Below, in pieces: positions 54,057 to 63,435 of a DNA stretch of 64,000 bases. The notes under the pieces were generated by a model. The model made no database searches. It was not told where the DNA came from and saw only the letters and a list, made by a program, of their open reading frames with translations. The stretch's first letter is position 1; each line of letters opens with the position of its first letter. The position numbers and the translations under genes were made by a program. This stretch comes from Undibacterium parvum (GTDB lineage Bacteria; Pseudomonadota; Gammaproteobacteria; Burkholderiales; Burkholderiaceae_D), in NCBI RefSeq assembly GCF_003955735.1, contig NZ_CP034464.1:2852001-2916000 (forward strand), written 5' to 3'.

Positions 54057-55751
54057 TTATTTTCCTGAGTCCTGTGCCATTTTGCGCAAAGTTTGTAAGC
54101 TAGCTCCCGGTGTGATCAGGTTGCCGTCGTAACGCAATTCTATCAAGGCCGGTAGCTGATGCTCGCGTGTATGGGCCAGCGCCCTAGCCAGTGCCGGGGC
54201 GAACTCTTCTGTGCTGTTGACCACTTCGCCGCTGGCACCATAGGCGTGCGCCAGTGCCGCGAAATCCGGATTGTGTAATTCCGTTCCAGAGACACGTCCC
54301 GGGAATTCTTTTTCCTGATGCATGCGTATGGTGCCGAACATACCGTTGTTAAATACGATGATGATCAGACCTGCTTTGTATTGCACCGCGGTGGCCAGTT
54401 CCTGACCATTCATCATGTATTCGCCATCGCCAGCGAAGGTGATCACGGTACGCTCAGGATGAACGATTTTTGCCGCAACACCGGACGGCACGCTATAGCC
54501 CATAGCGCCCGAAGTGGGCGCTAACTGCGTACGGAAACCGCCGTAGCGATAGTAGCGGTGTGCCCAGGTGGCGTAATTGCCGGCACCATTGGTGATGATG
54601 GTATCGTCCGGGGTGTTGGTCTGAATAGTTTGCACCACTTGCCACAGATTGAGTGGCGCCTGTTCTTGTGCAAAAATCGCTGGCTCTTGTTGCCATGCCA
54701 GCAGATCGGCTTTGGCGGCCGCCACTGTCGGTTGCCAGGCGCTGACGTCTAACGGGGTCATCGTCGACAATGCTTCAGCGATTTCTTTCATGCCGCTATT
54801 GATCATCATATCGGCCTGATACACGCGTCCCAACTCTAAGGCATCACTGTGTATGTGTATCAGTTTTTGTTTGGCAATCGGTGCTTCCAGTACGGTGTAG
54901 CCGCCGGTCGTCATTTCGCCGAGACGCGGTCCGATCGCGATCACCAGATCGGCGTCTTTGATGCGTTGTGCTAATTTCGGGTTTATCCCTATCCCTACAT
55001 CGCCTATGTAATTCGGATGGGCATTGTCGATCAAATCCTGGAAGCGGAAAGCGCATGCCAAAGGCAGATGGTTAATTTTTGCGAAGTCGGCGATACGCTG
55101 GCAGGCCAAGGTATCCCAACTGGTGCCGCCAAGTAATACGATAGGTCTTTGTGCTGCGGCTAAATGCTGACGCAGTTGGCTCAATTGTGTCGCCGATGGC
55201 GAGGCTTGCACCGGCGTGTAATGGCGGGTGTCGGCCACCTCAGACATGGCGGCCAGACAATCTTCTGGTAAGGCCAATACGACCGGGCCAGGGCGCCCGC
55301 TGGTTGCCACTTGAAAGGCGCGTGCTATGTATTCAGGAATGCGTTCGGCACGGTCTATCTGCGCCACCCATTTCGCCATAGGGCCAAACATACGGCGATA
55401 ATCGATCTCTTGAAATGCTTCGCGTTCGACGAAGTCGTTGCCAACCTGACCGATAAATAAAATCATCGGAGTCGAATCTTGATACGCGGTATGCACACCG
55501 ATAGAGGCATTGGTGGCGCCCGGTCCGCGTGTGACAAAGCAAATGCCGGGTTGGCCGGTCAGCTTGCCGTAGGCGTCCGCCATGAAGGCCGCGCCGCCTT
55601 CCTGACGATTGATGATGAAGCGTATTTTGCTATCGTGCAGGGCATCGAGTACCGGCAAATAACTCTCGCCAGGCACTCCAAAAATAAGTTCGACGCCGTG
55701 TACTTGCAGTGCGTCCACGACCAATTGACCACCAGAACGAGATATAGACAT
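54057..55751 (-). CDS. ThDP-dependent enzyme, acetolactate synthase large-subunit-like
   Basis: 564 residues with the three-domain layout of ThDP enzymes: N-terminal pyrimidine-binding domain (GVELIFGVPGESYLPVLDAL; catalytic Glu in NRQEGGAAFMADAYGKLTG near residue 51), a central domain, and the C-terminal diphosphate-binding domain with GDGEYMMNGQELATAVQY and IVFNNGMFG. It resembles acetolactate synthase, oxalyl-CoA decarboxylase and related enzymes; no regulatory small subunit (ilvH/ilvN) is adjacent, so a purely catabolic or unassigned role is more likely than isoleucine/valine synthesis. It is transcribed towards the enoyl-CoA hydratase and starts 142 bp from rnpB. Confidence 0.88.
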   Translation of the reverse strand: MSISRSGGQLVVDALQVHGVELIFGVPGESYLPVLDALHDSKIRFIINRQEGGAAFMADAYGKLTGQPGICFVTRGPGATNASIGVHTAYQDSTPMILFIGQVGNDFVEREAFQEIDYRRMFGPMAKWVAQIDRAERIPEYIARAFQVATSGRPGPVVLALPEDCLAAMSEVADTRHYTPVQASPSATQLSQLRQHLAAAQRPIVLLGGTSWDTLACQRIADFAKINHLPLACAFRFQDLIDNAHPNYIGDVGIGINPKLAQRIKDADLVIAIGPRLGEMTTGGYTVLEAPIAKQKLIHIHSDALELGRVYQADMMINSGMKEIAEALSTMTPLDVSAWQPTVAAAKADLLAWQQEPAIFAQEQAPLNLWQVVQTIQTNTPDDTIITNGAGNYATWAHRYYRYGGFRTQLAPTSGAMGYSVPSGVAAKIVHPERTVITFAGDGEYMMNGQELATAVQYKAGLIIIVFNNGMFGTIRMHQEKEFPGRVSGTELHNPDFAALAHAYGASGEVVNSTEEFAPALARALAHTREHQLPALIELRYDGNLITPGASLQTLRKMAQDSGK

Positions 55752-55893
55752 GACAAGAAATGAAAATTAAAGAAAGCGCTACGCTACCAGAAAGTGCACG
55801 CTTCGTGCTAATTCTTCGGCATTAGTGGTATTAAGCCTAATCTAGCCGCGGGATTGCTCAGCAGGCTAGCCCTCATGCTGTTACAATAGCGCC

Positions 55894-56245
55894 CGAAGCA
55901 GGCCAGACAATCGCTGGTTTCCATGTTCTGCATGGTGACGGGAGGAAGGTCCGGACTCCATAGAGCAGGGTGACGGCTAACGGCCGTACGTTGAAAGCCA
56001 AAGCGCAAGCCCAGGTATAAGACGAGGAATAGGGCCACAGAGACGAGCGTATTAAGTTACGGTGAAACGCGGTAACCTCCACCCGGAGCAATTTCAAATA
56101 GGCACGCGTTGAGGCGGCTCGCGGAGCGTGCGGGTAGAAAGCTTGAGCCTGGGAGTAATCCCCGGCCTAGAGGAATGATTGTCATAGCACGAGGCAGCAA
56201 TGTTAAGTGCCGTAACAGAATCCGGCCTACCGGCCTGCTTCACTT
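55894..56245 (+). ncRNA. rnpB: RNase P RNA, bacterial type A
   Basis: The catalytic RNA that trims the 5' leader of precursor tRNA. The 5' end GAAGCAGGCCAGACAATCGC pairs with the 3' GGCCTGCTTC (56232-56241) to form helix P1; the universal GGAGGAAGGTCCGGACTCC block (55940s), the ACAGAGACGAGCG region, the AACGCGGTAACCTCCACC segment and the conserved 3' CGAGGCAGCAATGTTAAGTGC are all visible. The GGAAGGTCCGGAC reads slightly different from the more usual GGAAAGTCCGGGC. Ends are placed to within a few bases. Confidence 0.95.
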
Positions 56246-56521
56246 TTTATGCCGCTCACTAGCGCATAAAATCACCACAATTAAATGCTTTAAAGCATTT
56301 TTACGCAATTTTTCGTATCTGGATGGCATTATTCTGTTTTTGCTAAGGAAATTTTGCTTTCTCCAATGTTACACTGAGTCTCATTTTCTCCTACCTGGAT
56401 TAATAATTCTCAAACATGTGTACTGACAAATTCCTTGATTTTTATTCACGATCGGTGATGAGAATATGTCTTTGCTGAACCCAGAGCGCGCATGCGCTAT
56501 TCTCGCGACTAAAGGCCGTGC

Positions 56522-59500
56522 ATGAAAAAGGGCTTCCGTATTCAGGAGCCTTGGGATCTGTCCTCCATAGGTTTTGCCTTGTGTGTCGCTGTAATCGTTG
56601 TCGCGATCACGGGGCAGACTTGGTGGTCTATTGCTCAGGATAAAAAAATCACACTGGCAGCCGCGCAGGAAAATAGTTTTTTGGCAGTGCGTATTTTGGA
56701 AGAGCACGCCAATCGCATCTTGCATGATGCAGCGCGCGCCATTGGTGCCGCCGCCGAAGAGATACAGCTTGAGGGCGAGACGGTTCTGCATGACGAGACC
56801 TTGATCCGTCAGATCTTAATTAATCAGCGACAAGATTCGCAATTTTTGCAATCTATTGCGATTGTTAACCCTCAGGGCATACTTTGGGCAAGTTCTTTTC
56901 AATTCCCTGCTGAGCCGATTGATCTAAGTTTGCAACAGCATGTATTGTATTTGTTGGAGCATCCAAACGACCGTAGCGTCGTGGTCGGTCGGCCCGTACA
57001 ATTTCAGCGTAGCAAACGCTGGGTATTGCCAGTGGCAAAAAATATCTTCAACGCGCAAGGCCTACATCTGGGCTTAATTCAGACTGATATTAACCTCAAT
57101 TATTTCAAAGATTTCTATGAGCGGATTGCCCGCGATGGCGCAGCGGTGATCTCTTTACATAACAAAGAGGGCGCCTTATATCTGCGTGCACCTTACGATG
57201 AACGTTATGAAACTGCGAATATCACCTGGTCAGCTCTGGTGGCTGGACTTAAATCGGATTCTGTCGAAGCGTCCGTAACGGATGCGCCTTTGATCGGTGG
57301 TGCTAGCAGTCTTATTTACACCTTTAGGAAAATGTCTGACTTCCCTTTGACGCTGGTATATGGCCGAAGCGTCGAGGATATTCTGGCCGAGTGGGTGCAA
57401 AGGGTGAAGCAAAAGCTATTTTTTACAGCATTGACAGTCTTGTTTATCATCGCCTTAGCCTTCTTGCTACTTAAAAAAATTAAGCACTTACGCAGCTCTC
57501 GTGCCAAGTTGGCCGACAGTGAAAGTCGCTATCGCTTATTGTTCCTGGATGCACAAGACGCGATTATGCTGATCAATCGCGACTACGTGTACGTAGACTG
57601 CAATAACGGAGCCTTAAATCTGCTCGGCTTGCAAGATGCAAAAGATTTGCTGGGGACTAAAGTTGGAAACTACTCGCCTGAAAATCAGCCCGGCAGCCTG
57701 CAAACACACTTAAAAAAAACCGAGCTGATTAAACAATATATTGATGCTACTTTTAATGGCGAGCCACAAAGATTCGAGTGGATAGTCAAGCGCAAGGGAA
57801 TCTTGCAGTACAGCGATGTGAGTTTGACTCAGGTAGAAATTGGCCGAGAGATGCTGGTTTTTTGTGTGATGCGCGACGTCAATGCCACCAAATATGTGGA
57901 ACATTTATTGGAGGGGCAAAATCAATTATTACAGTTGATAGGCGGTAGTGAAAACCTCACATTGATTTTGGAAGAGACTTGTCATTTTGTCGAAAAAATG
58001 ATGCCGCATTGGCGTTGCGGAATACAACTTTTGGATGAAAATCAGCGGTGTTTTAAGCAGGCAATCGGGCATCAGTTCCCTGCTGCCTTGTCGCAGCAAT
58101 TGATGGATATGCCGGTTAGCTATGGGAGCGGGGTCTGGAGTGAGGCGGTGCTGAGCGCGGTGCCGATCTGGATCAATGACATTCAGCACTCACCCTCTAT
58201 GCAATTCGTCAATCAACTGGAAGACTTGAAGAATTTTTCAGCGTGCGGATCATGGCCTATTATGGGGAAAAATGGTCAGTTGCAAGGAACGTTTACTCTA
58301 TTTATCGAGTCTAGCGTCCCTTTGAGTGCTGATGATCTTGGCTTTATCAGCATTACCACGGATATCGCAAGTATCGCGATCGAGGGAAAGCGCTCGGAAG
58401 AGAAGGTCTTGAAGCTGGCGCATTATGATGAGTTGACTGGTTTGCCTAACCGGTTTTTATACAATCAGCATTTAAGTAAATCACTCGCTTACGCAGATAG
58501 AAATCGTTCTAAATTGGCGGTGCTATTTCTTGATTTGGATAGGTTTAAGAATATCAATGACACGTTTGGCCACAATGAGGGTGACACAGTCTTGCGCAAC
58601 GTCGCGCAGCGCTTTCGGCAATGCCTGCGGGTCTCAGACACGATAGCCAGAGTCGGCGGTGACGAATTTATTTTGTTGGTGGATCAATATGCCGAGCCTA
58701 GAGATCTGGGGGATATCGCGGACAAGCTTTTGGTTGCGGCTGCCTTGCCTTTTGATATACACGGGCAGGAGTGTCAGTTAAGCGCGAGTATAGGAATTGC
58801 CACCTACCCTGATGATGGTGGCGATGCGCAGACCCTCATGAAAAACGCCGACATCGCCATGTATAGGGCCAAAAACAAAGGGAAGGACAACTATCAGTTT
58901 TATGCTTCAGAAATGAATGTTCATACCATAGAGCGTTTGGCGTTTGAGGCAAGATTGAGAAGGGCTTTAGAGCGGCGCGAATTCGTGGTCTACTACCAGC
59001 CTAAAGTATCGGTTGCGACTGGCTTAATCGTTGGTGCTGAAGCCTTGGTGCGCTGGAACCATCCTGAGCGGGGAATTCTATTGCCGGGTGAATTCATTGC
59101 TCTGGCGGAAGAAGCTGGTTTGGTCGGACGCATGGGCATGCTGGTTTTGGATATGGCTTGCCGCGATATTCTGGCATTTAGAGCGGTAGACAAAGATTTC
59201 GGCAGGGTCGCCATTAATCTCTCTGGCGCTCAGTTTAATGACCAGCGCTTGTTGGAAGATGTACAGAGTGTGGTCGATTTCTGGCGTGTCGATAGTGCTT
59301 GTATAGAGTTTGAAATTACCGAAAGCATGGTCATGCATAATCGTGACCAAGCTATAGTACTCATGGATGGTTTGAAGAAGGCTGGCTTTACGCTTTCCAT
59401 CGATGATTTTGGCACTGGTTATTCCTCTTTGGCGTATTTGAAGCGCTTCCCGGTCGATAGTGTCAAGGTGGATAGATCCTTCATTAAAGACATTCCTGAT

Positions 59501-59716
59501 GACCCTAATGACACGGCGATCGTGCTTGCAATTGTCGCCATGGCGCATACTTTGGGCTTGAAGGTTATCGCCGAAGGTGTAGAGACGCCAATGCAGTTGC
59601 AAACTTTGGTCGATTCTTGTTGCGATGAGTATCAGGGCTTTTACTTTAGCAAGGCGGTTCCTGAGCATGAGTTTTTGCAATTACTGAGTCGGCAAATAGA
59701 CCTCCCACATCCCTAA
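56522..59716 (+). CDS. Membrane Cache-PAS-GAF diguanylate cyclase/phosphodiesterase
   Basis: 1064 residues. An N-terminal transmembrane helix (about 15-37), a periplasmic Cache-like domain (about 40-295), a second helix (about 297-318), PAS (about 330-455), GAF (about 465-620), GGDEF with intact RVGGDEF (about 713) and EAL starting GAEALVRW (about 839) with ITESMVMHN, DDFGTGYSSL and KVDRSFI. It links an external signal to cyclic di-GMP synthesis or breakdown. The periplasmic domain is related to that of the histidine kinase at 42669-44774. Start at the ATG at 56522, preceded by rnpB and a 276-bp gap. Confidence 0.92.
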   Translation: MKKGFRIQEPWDLSSIGFALCVAVIVVAITGQTWWSIAQDKKITLAAAQENSFLAVRILEEHANRILHDAARAIGAAAEEIQLEGETVLHDETLIRQILINQRQDSQFLQSIAIVNPQGILWASSFQFPAEPIDLSLQQHVLYLLEHPNDRSVVVGRPVQFQRSKRWVLPVAKNIFNAQGLHLGLIQTDINLNYFKDFYERIARDGAAVISLHNKEGALYLRAPYDERYETANITWSALVAGLKSDSVEASVTDAPLIGGASSLIYTFRKMSDFPLTLVYGRSVEDILAEWVQRVKQKLFFTALTVLFIIALAFLLLKKIKHLRSSRAKLADSESRYRLLFLDAQDAIMLINRDYVYVDCNNGALNLLGLQDAKDLLGTKVGNYSPENQPGSLQTHLKKTELIKQYIDATFNGEPQRFEWIVKRKGILQYSDVSLTQVEIGREMLVFCVMRDVNATKYVEHLLEGQNQLLQLIGGSENLTLILEETCHFVEKMMPHWRCGIQLLDENQRCFKQAIGHQFPAALSQQLMDMPVSYGSGVWSEAVLSAVPIWINDIQHSPSMQFVNQLEDLKNFSACGSWPIMGKNGQLQGTFTLFIESSVPLSADDLGFISITTDIASIAIEGKRSEEKVLKLAHYDELTGLPNRFLYNQHLSKSLAYADRNRSKLAVLFLDLDRFKNINDTFGHNEGDTVLRNVAQRFRQCLRVSDTIARVGGDEFILLVDQYAEPRDLGDIADKLLVAAALPFDIHGQECQLSASIGIATYPDDGGDAQTLMKNADIAMYRAKNKGKDNYQFYASEMNVHTIERLAFEARLRRALERREFVVYYQPKVSVATGLIVGAEALVRWNHPERGILLPGEFIALAEEAGLVGRMGMLVLDMACRDILAFRAVDKDFGRVAINLSGAQFNDQRLLEDVQSVVDFWRVDSACIEFEITESMVMHNRDQAIVLMDGLKKAGFTLSIDDFGTGYSSLAYLKRFPVDSVKVDRSFIKDIPDDPNDTAIVLAIVAMAHTLGLKVIAEGVETPMQLQTLVDSCCDEYQGFYFSKAVPEHEFLQLLSRQIDLPHP

Positions 59717-59908
59717 AGTGTCTATCTAAGACACATCTCCCTGCCATTCCTTTTGCCAATAAACACATGGGTATATGTGATGTGGCACTTTCACACTTAA
59801 TCGTAAGTCCCTAATTTATTGGGACATTCTACTTTTGTGTTGATTTAAGTAAATACGCTAAGTCATTGACTTTATTCAGTAATTTCACATTTACTCACAT
59901 GAATTCGC

Positions 59909-59937
59909 TTGACCGAGCGCAAGTCATCCTCTAAAGT
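59909..59937 (+). promoter_or_regulatory. Candidate mraZ (dcw cluster) promoter
   Basis: TTGACC (59909-59914), 17-bp spacer, TAAAGT (59932-59937). The MraZ box starts at the edge of the -10, so bound MraZ would block RNA polymerase, consistent with autorepression. Confidence 0.5.
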
Positions 59938-59970
59938 GGGTGATAGTGTGAAAAAGTGTATATTTGTGGT
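59936..59970 (+). promoter_or_regulatory. MraZ box: four 10-bp-spaced GTG repeats
   Basis: GTGGG (59936), GTGTG (59946), GTGTA (59956) and GTGGT (59966) lie exactly 10 bp apart, one per helical turn. Known MraZ operators are direct TGGG-type repeats separated by five bases, which this pattern matches, and it lies 60 bp upstream of mraZ itself. Confidence 0.7.
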
Positions 59971-60029
59971 GCAAAATTATTTTCTTTCCCTTAAAAAATA
60001 GGGGCAAGTTTAGAAGAAAAGGCGATATC

Positions 60030-60458
60030 GTGTTTCAAGGGGCGGCAGCACTCAATCTCGATGCGAAAGGCAGAATGTCAATTCCTGCCAGGCATAGGGA
60101 CGCGCTCGTTTTGCAATGCGAAGGGCGTATTACACTTACCCGCCACCCCCATGGATGCATCTTGCTTTTTCCGCGTCCGGTGTGGGAGTCGCACCGCGAG
60201 CAAATCGCTGGCTGGCCTATGAATGCACGTGCCTGGCAAAGAATCTTTCTCGGTAATGCCTCAGATGTCGATATGGATGGCGCAGGTCGCATTCTTATCG
60301 CGCCGGAGTTGCGGCATGCCGTGGGCTTACAGCGCGATGTCATGTTGCTGGGCATGGGTACACATTTTGAAATATGGGATGCTGCAAAATTGGCTGAGAA
60401 TGAAGCGCAAGCTTTGGCTGGCGGCATGCCCGAAACTTTAAGTAATTTTTCTTTCTGA
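60030..60458 (+). CDS. mraZ: Transcriptional regulator MraZ
   Basis: 142 residues from the GTG at 60030 (AAAAGG seven bases upstream); a GTG at 59964 would give 22 extra residues without family likeness and would overlap the operator. Two SpoVT/AbrB-type halves carry the DXXXR motifs: [14 protein letters not shown] near the start and [16 protein letters not shown] in the second half. MraZ forms a ring that binds the repeats upstream of its own operon and represses the dcw cluster. First gene of mraZ-rsmH-ftsL-ftsI-murE. Confidence 0.95.
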   Translation: MFQGAAALNLDAKGRMSIPARHRDALVLQCEGRITLTRHPHGCILLFPRPVWESHREQIAGWPMNARAWQRIFLGNASDVDMDGAGRILIAPELRHAVGLQRDVMLLGMGTHFEIWDAAKLAENEAQALAGGMPETLSNFSF

Positions 60459-60464
60459 TTGAGA

Positions 60465-61427
60465 ATGATGATGGTCAAACAATCAGACGAATACATCCAT
60501 CAAACGGTGTTGCTGGCCGAGGCAGTCGATGCCCTCGCGCTTACTGGTGAGCGTGCGGGTGGTATTTATGTCGACGGTACATTTGGGCGCGGCGGTCATA
60601 GTCGTCTCATATTGGAAAACCTCAGCTCATCGGGGCGCTTAATCGCTTTCGACAAAGATTTGCAGGCAATCGCTAACGCCCAGCAGATCAATGACACGCG
60701 CTTCGAGATCGTTCACGATAGTTTTGCTACGATGAATGAAGAGTTAAGTGCTCGTGGGATTACTCAGGTTGACGGTATTTTGATGGACTTGGGAATTTCC
60801 TCTCCACAAGTGGATGAGGCTGGGCGAGGCTTTAGTTTTAGAGCTGACGGGCCGCTGGATATGCGTATGGATACTACTCGTGGGATTTCTGCCGCGGAGT
60901 GGTTGGCAACAGAAGATGAGCAGATTATTAGAGAGGTAATAAAAAATTATGGGGAAGAACGGTTTGCTTTTCAGATTGCAAAGGCGATTGTTGCTCGCAG
61001 GCAGATCGAGCCCATTTCAAGTACTCGACAGCTCGCCGAGATTGTCGCACACGCCGTCAAAACTCGCGAGAAGGGCAAGGACCCGGCAACTCGCACCTTT
61101 CAGGCTATACGGATTTTCATCAATAAGGAATTGGAAGATCTCGAAATAGGCTTGGCCGCTGCTTACGCTTGCCTGGCTCCGTTTGGGCGCATGACCGTGA
61201 TTAGTTTCCATTCCTTGGAAGATAGAATCGTCAAACAGTTTTTCGCATCCAAGGTCAATGTCTTGCAGCCGGATCGACGTTTGCCTATACGCACGGTGGA
61301 TTTGCCTAAGGCGCAAATGAAACTGATCGCAAAGATCAAACCATCCGAGCAAGAAGTGACAGGAAATCCTAGAGCACGCTCGGCCATCATGCGGGTCGCA
61401 GAGCGCTTGCCAGGGGCGGTATCTTGA
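60465..61427 (+). CDS. rsmH: 16S rRNA (cytosine(1402)-N4)-methyltransferase RsmH
   Basis: 320 residues counted from the first of three consecutive ATG codons (60465, 60468, 60471); the last of these has the best spacing to GAG. Family motifs: [29 protein letters not shown] (SAM site), [28 protein letters not shown] and [18 protein letters not shown]. It methylates N4 of C1402 in 16S rRNA, in the P site. It starts 6 bp after the mraZ stop, and its stop overlaps the ftsL start. Confidence 0.96.
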   Translation: MMMVKQSDEYIHQTVLLAEAVDALALTGERAGGIYVDGTFGRGGHSRLILENLSSSGRLIAFDKDLQAIANAQQINDTRFEIVHDSFATMNEELSARGITQVDGILMDLGISSPQVDEAGRGFSFRADGPLDMRMDTTRGISAAEWLATEDEQIIREVIKNYGEERFAFQIAKAIVARRQIEPISSTRQLAEIVAHAVKTREKGKDPATRTFQAIRIFINKELEDLEIGLAAAYACLAPFGRMTVISFHSLEDRIVKQFFASKVNVLQPDRRLPIRTVDLPKAQMKLIAKIKPSEQEVTGNPRARSAIMRVAERLPGAVS

Positions 61428-61699
61428 GCGGGCGCTTAAACGTTTTTTTTGCGATTGCCTTGATCGCTTGCGCCTTGTCCATGGTGAACTCGCAATATCA
61501 GGCGCGTCGTTTGTTCATCGAGTTAGAGCGCGCGCAGACCGTGAGTAAGCAATTTGAGCTGCAATGGACGCAGTTGAAATTGGATCAATCCACCTATGGC
61601 AAACATGCCCGGATTGAATCGGTTGCGACTAAAGAGCTCAATATGCTCGCGGTAACGCCAGAGCGTACACAATATCTTACTGCGGTAAATGCCAAATGA
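61424..61699 (+). CDS. ftsL: Cell division protein FtsL
   Basis: 91 residues from a TTG start that overlaps the rsmH stop (TTGA). A short cytoplasmic start, one transmembrane helix ([20 protein letters not shown], about 4-23) and a periplasmic coiled-coil part ([22 protein letters not shown]) ending [14 protein letters not shown], as usual for FtsL. It forms the FtsQLB complex that activates septal peptidoglycan synthesis. Sequence is poorly conserved in the family; the position between rsmH and ftsI settles the call. Confidence 0.93.
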   Translation: MSGRLNVFFAIALIACALSMVNSQYQARRLFIELERAQTVSKQFELQWTQLKLDQSTYGKHARIESVATKELNMLAVTPERTQYLTAVNAK

Positions 61700-63435
61700 G
61701 CCGCGCTGCTAAAACCGTCTCATTTTCATCTAGCCCTGTCCTTGCGGTGAAGCTGCCGGTGTGGCGCTCTAAGCTGGTCTTGTTCTTTTTGTTTGTCGCG
61801 TTTTTTGCATTGCTGGTGAGAGCTTTATGGTTGCAAGGGATGACCACTGAGTTCTTGCAGAAGCAAGGCGCCTCAAGGTACACGCGCACTTTGGAGTTGC
61901 CAGCCACGCGTGGCAAGATCACCGATAGAAATGGTGAAGTGTTGGCTTCATCGGTTCCAGTAAAGGCGATCTGGGCCATCCCAGACGATGTTCTGGACGC
62001 CCCGAAAGAAAAGTTGCGTGAACTGGCCGGCTTGTTGGAAATGAGCGAAGCTGAGTTGCGCAAAAAACTCGATTCTGATCGACAATTTGTATACCTGCGA
62101 CGTCAGGTTGAGCAAGATGTGGCGGATAAGGTGGTGGCGCTGGGAATTGCTGGTATCGAAACCCGTAAAGAGTATAAGCGCTTTTATCCTGAAGGCGAGG
62201 TGATGGCGCATGTGGTTGGATTCACTAATGTTGAAGACGTCGGGCAAGAGGGGATAGAGCTGGCCTCGCAAAATAACTTGGCCGGGAAGACTGGTAGCCG
62301 CAGAGTTATCAAAGACAGGTTGGGGCGTATTGTCGAAGATATAGAGTCGATTCGTGAACCGCATGATGGTAAAGAATTGACCTTGTCAATTGATAGCAAA
62401 ATTCAATACATCGCTTACACCCACCTGAAAGAAGCACTAGAAAAACACAAGGCCAAAGCTGGTGGTGCCGTGGTACTGGATGTGCAGACGGGGGAAGTAC
62501 TGGCACTGGTCAATTTACCGAGTTTCAACCCGAATGAAAGATCTGTATTGACTGGTGCGCAGTTGCGCAACCGCGTCATGACCGATACTTTCGAGCCTGG
62601 TTCTACCATGAAACCGTTTACGGTTGCTTTGGCTTTGGAAACAGGGCGGGTGACACCTGACACGATCATACAAACAGCACCGGGAAGTATGACGATAGGC
62701 ACGGCAACGATACATGATGCACACAAACAAGGCGCTTTGACGGTAGCGCAAGTGATACAAAAATCTTCAAATATCGGCACGGTAAAAATGGCGCTGCAGA
62801 TGCCTCCGCAAGAAATGTGGGAAATGTTTACGACTTTGGGTTTTGGGCAGCAACCAAAGTTTGGCTTTCCCGGTGCGGTAGCGGGACGTCTGCGTAACTT
62901 TAAAACCTGGCGTCCTATCGAGCAAGCGACCATGAGCTACGGCCATGGTATTTCTGTTTCGCTGATACAAATCGCGCGTGCCTATATGATCTTTGCCCGG
63001 AATGGCGACACCATCCCGCTTACCTTTCAAAAGTCAGCAGAAATGCCCGCAGGACATCGTGTTATTTCAGAAAAAACGGCACTACAAATGCGTTTGATGC
63101 TGGAATCTGCAACGGAACTGGGCGGTACTGGTACTCAGGCCAGGATCGCTGGATATCGAGTCGGAGGCAAGACTGGTACTGCGCATAAATTGGAGCATGG
63201 TCGCTATGTGAATAAATATGTAGGCGATTTTGTCGGCTTTGCCCCTGTTTCTAATCCCCGTGTAATCGTCGCGGTAATGATCGATGAGCCTAGTAGTGGT
63301 GGTTATTATGGTGGCACTGTGGCGGGCCCAGTATTTTCCGCGATTACCGCGAACGTCTTGCGTTCATTAAACGTCCCGCCAGATACCGCGGTGACTAATC
63401 TTATTCCTGACACCAGTGTGCAGGAGAGTATGTGA
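61696..63435 (+). CDS. ftsI: Peptidoglycan D,D-transpeptidase FtsI (PBP3)
   Basis: 579 residues, class B penicillin-binding protein. An N-terminal transmembrane helix (about 25-47), the pedestal domain (RGKITDRNGEVLASSVPV) and the transpeptidase domain with the active serine in GSTMKPF (about Ser303), SSN (about 357) and KTGTAHK (about 492). It cross-links septal peptidoglycan with FtsW at the division site. Its ATG overlaps the ftsL stop (ATGA), and its stop overlaps the murE start by one base. Confidence 0.97.
   Translation: MSRAAKTVSFSSSPVLAVKLPVWRSKLVLFFLFVAFFALLVRALWLQGMTTEFLQKQGASRYTRTLELPATRGKITDRNGEVLASSVPVKAIWAIPDDVLDAPKEKLRELAGLLEMSEAELRKKLDSDRQFVYLRRQVEQDVADKVVALGIAGIETRKEYKRFYPEGEVMAHVVGFTNVEDVGQEGIELASQNNLAGKTGSRRVIKDRLGRIVEDIESIREPHDGKELTLSIDSKIQYIAYTHLKEALEKHKAKAGGAVVLDVQTGEVLALVNLPSFNPNERSVLTGAQLRNRVMTDTFEPGSTMKPFTVALALETGRVTPDTIIQTAPGSMTIGTATIHDAHKQGALTVAQVIQKSSNIGTVKMALQMPPQEMWEMFTTLGFGQQPKFGFPGAVAGRLRNFKTWRPIEQATMSYGHGISVSLIQIARAYMIFARNGDTIPLTFQKSAEMPAGHRVISEKTALQMRLMLESATELGGTGTQARIAGYRVGGKTGTAHKLEHGRYVNKYVGDFVGFAPVSNPRVIVAVMIDEPSSGGYYGGTVAGPVFSAITANVLRSLNVPPDTAVTNLIPDTSVQESM

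Larger units (their letters stand above)
59717..60029. other. 313-bp region upstream of mraZ
   Basis: No gene. It includes a small hairpin after the GGDEF/EAL gene (GTGTC-TATCTAA-GACAC, 59722-59738, no T run), and in its last part the mraZ promoter and MraZ box described separately. Confidence 0.6.

Noticed and set aside
56245..56271. Terminator for rnpB (TTTTATGC / GCATAAAA)
   Set aside because: The stem is AT-rich with an 11-base loop and no T run after it; too weak to list as a terminator.
59964..60029. Extended start of mraZ at the GTG at 59964
   Set aside because: It would add residues unlike the family and would place the start inside the MraZ box.
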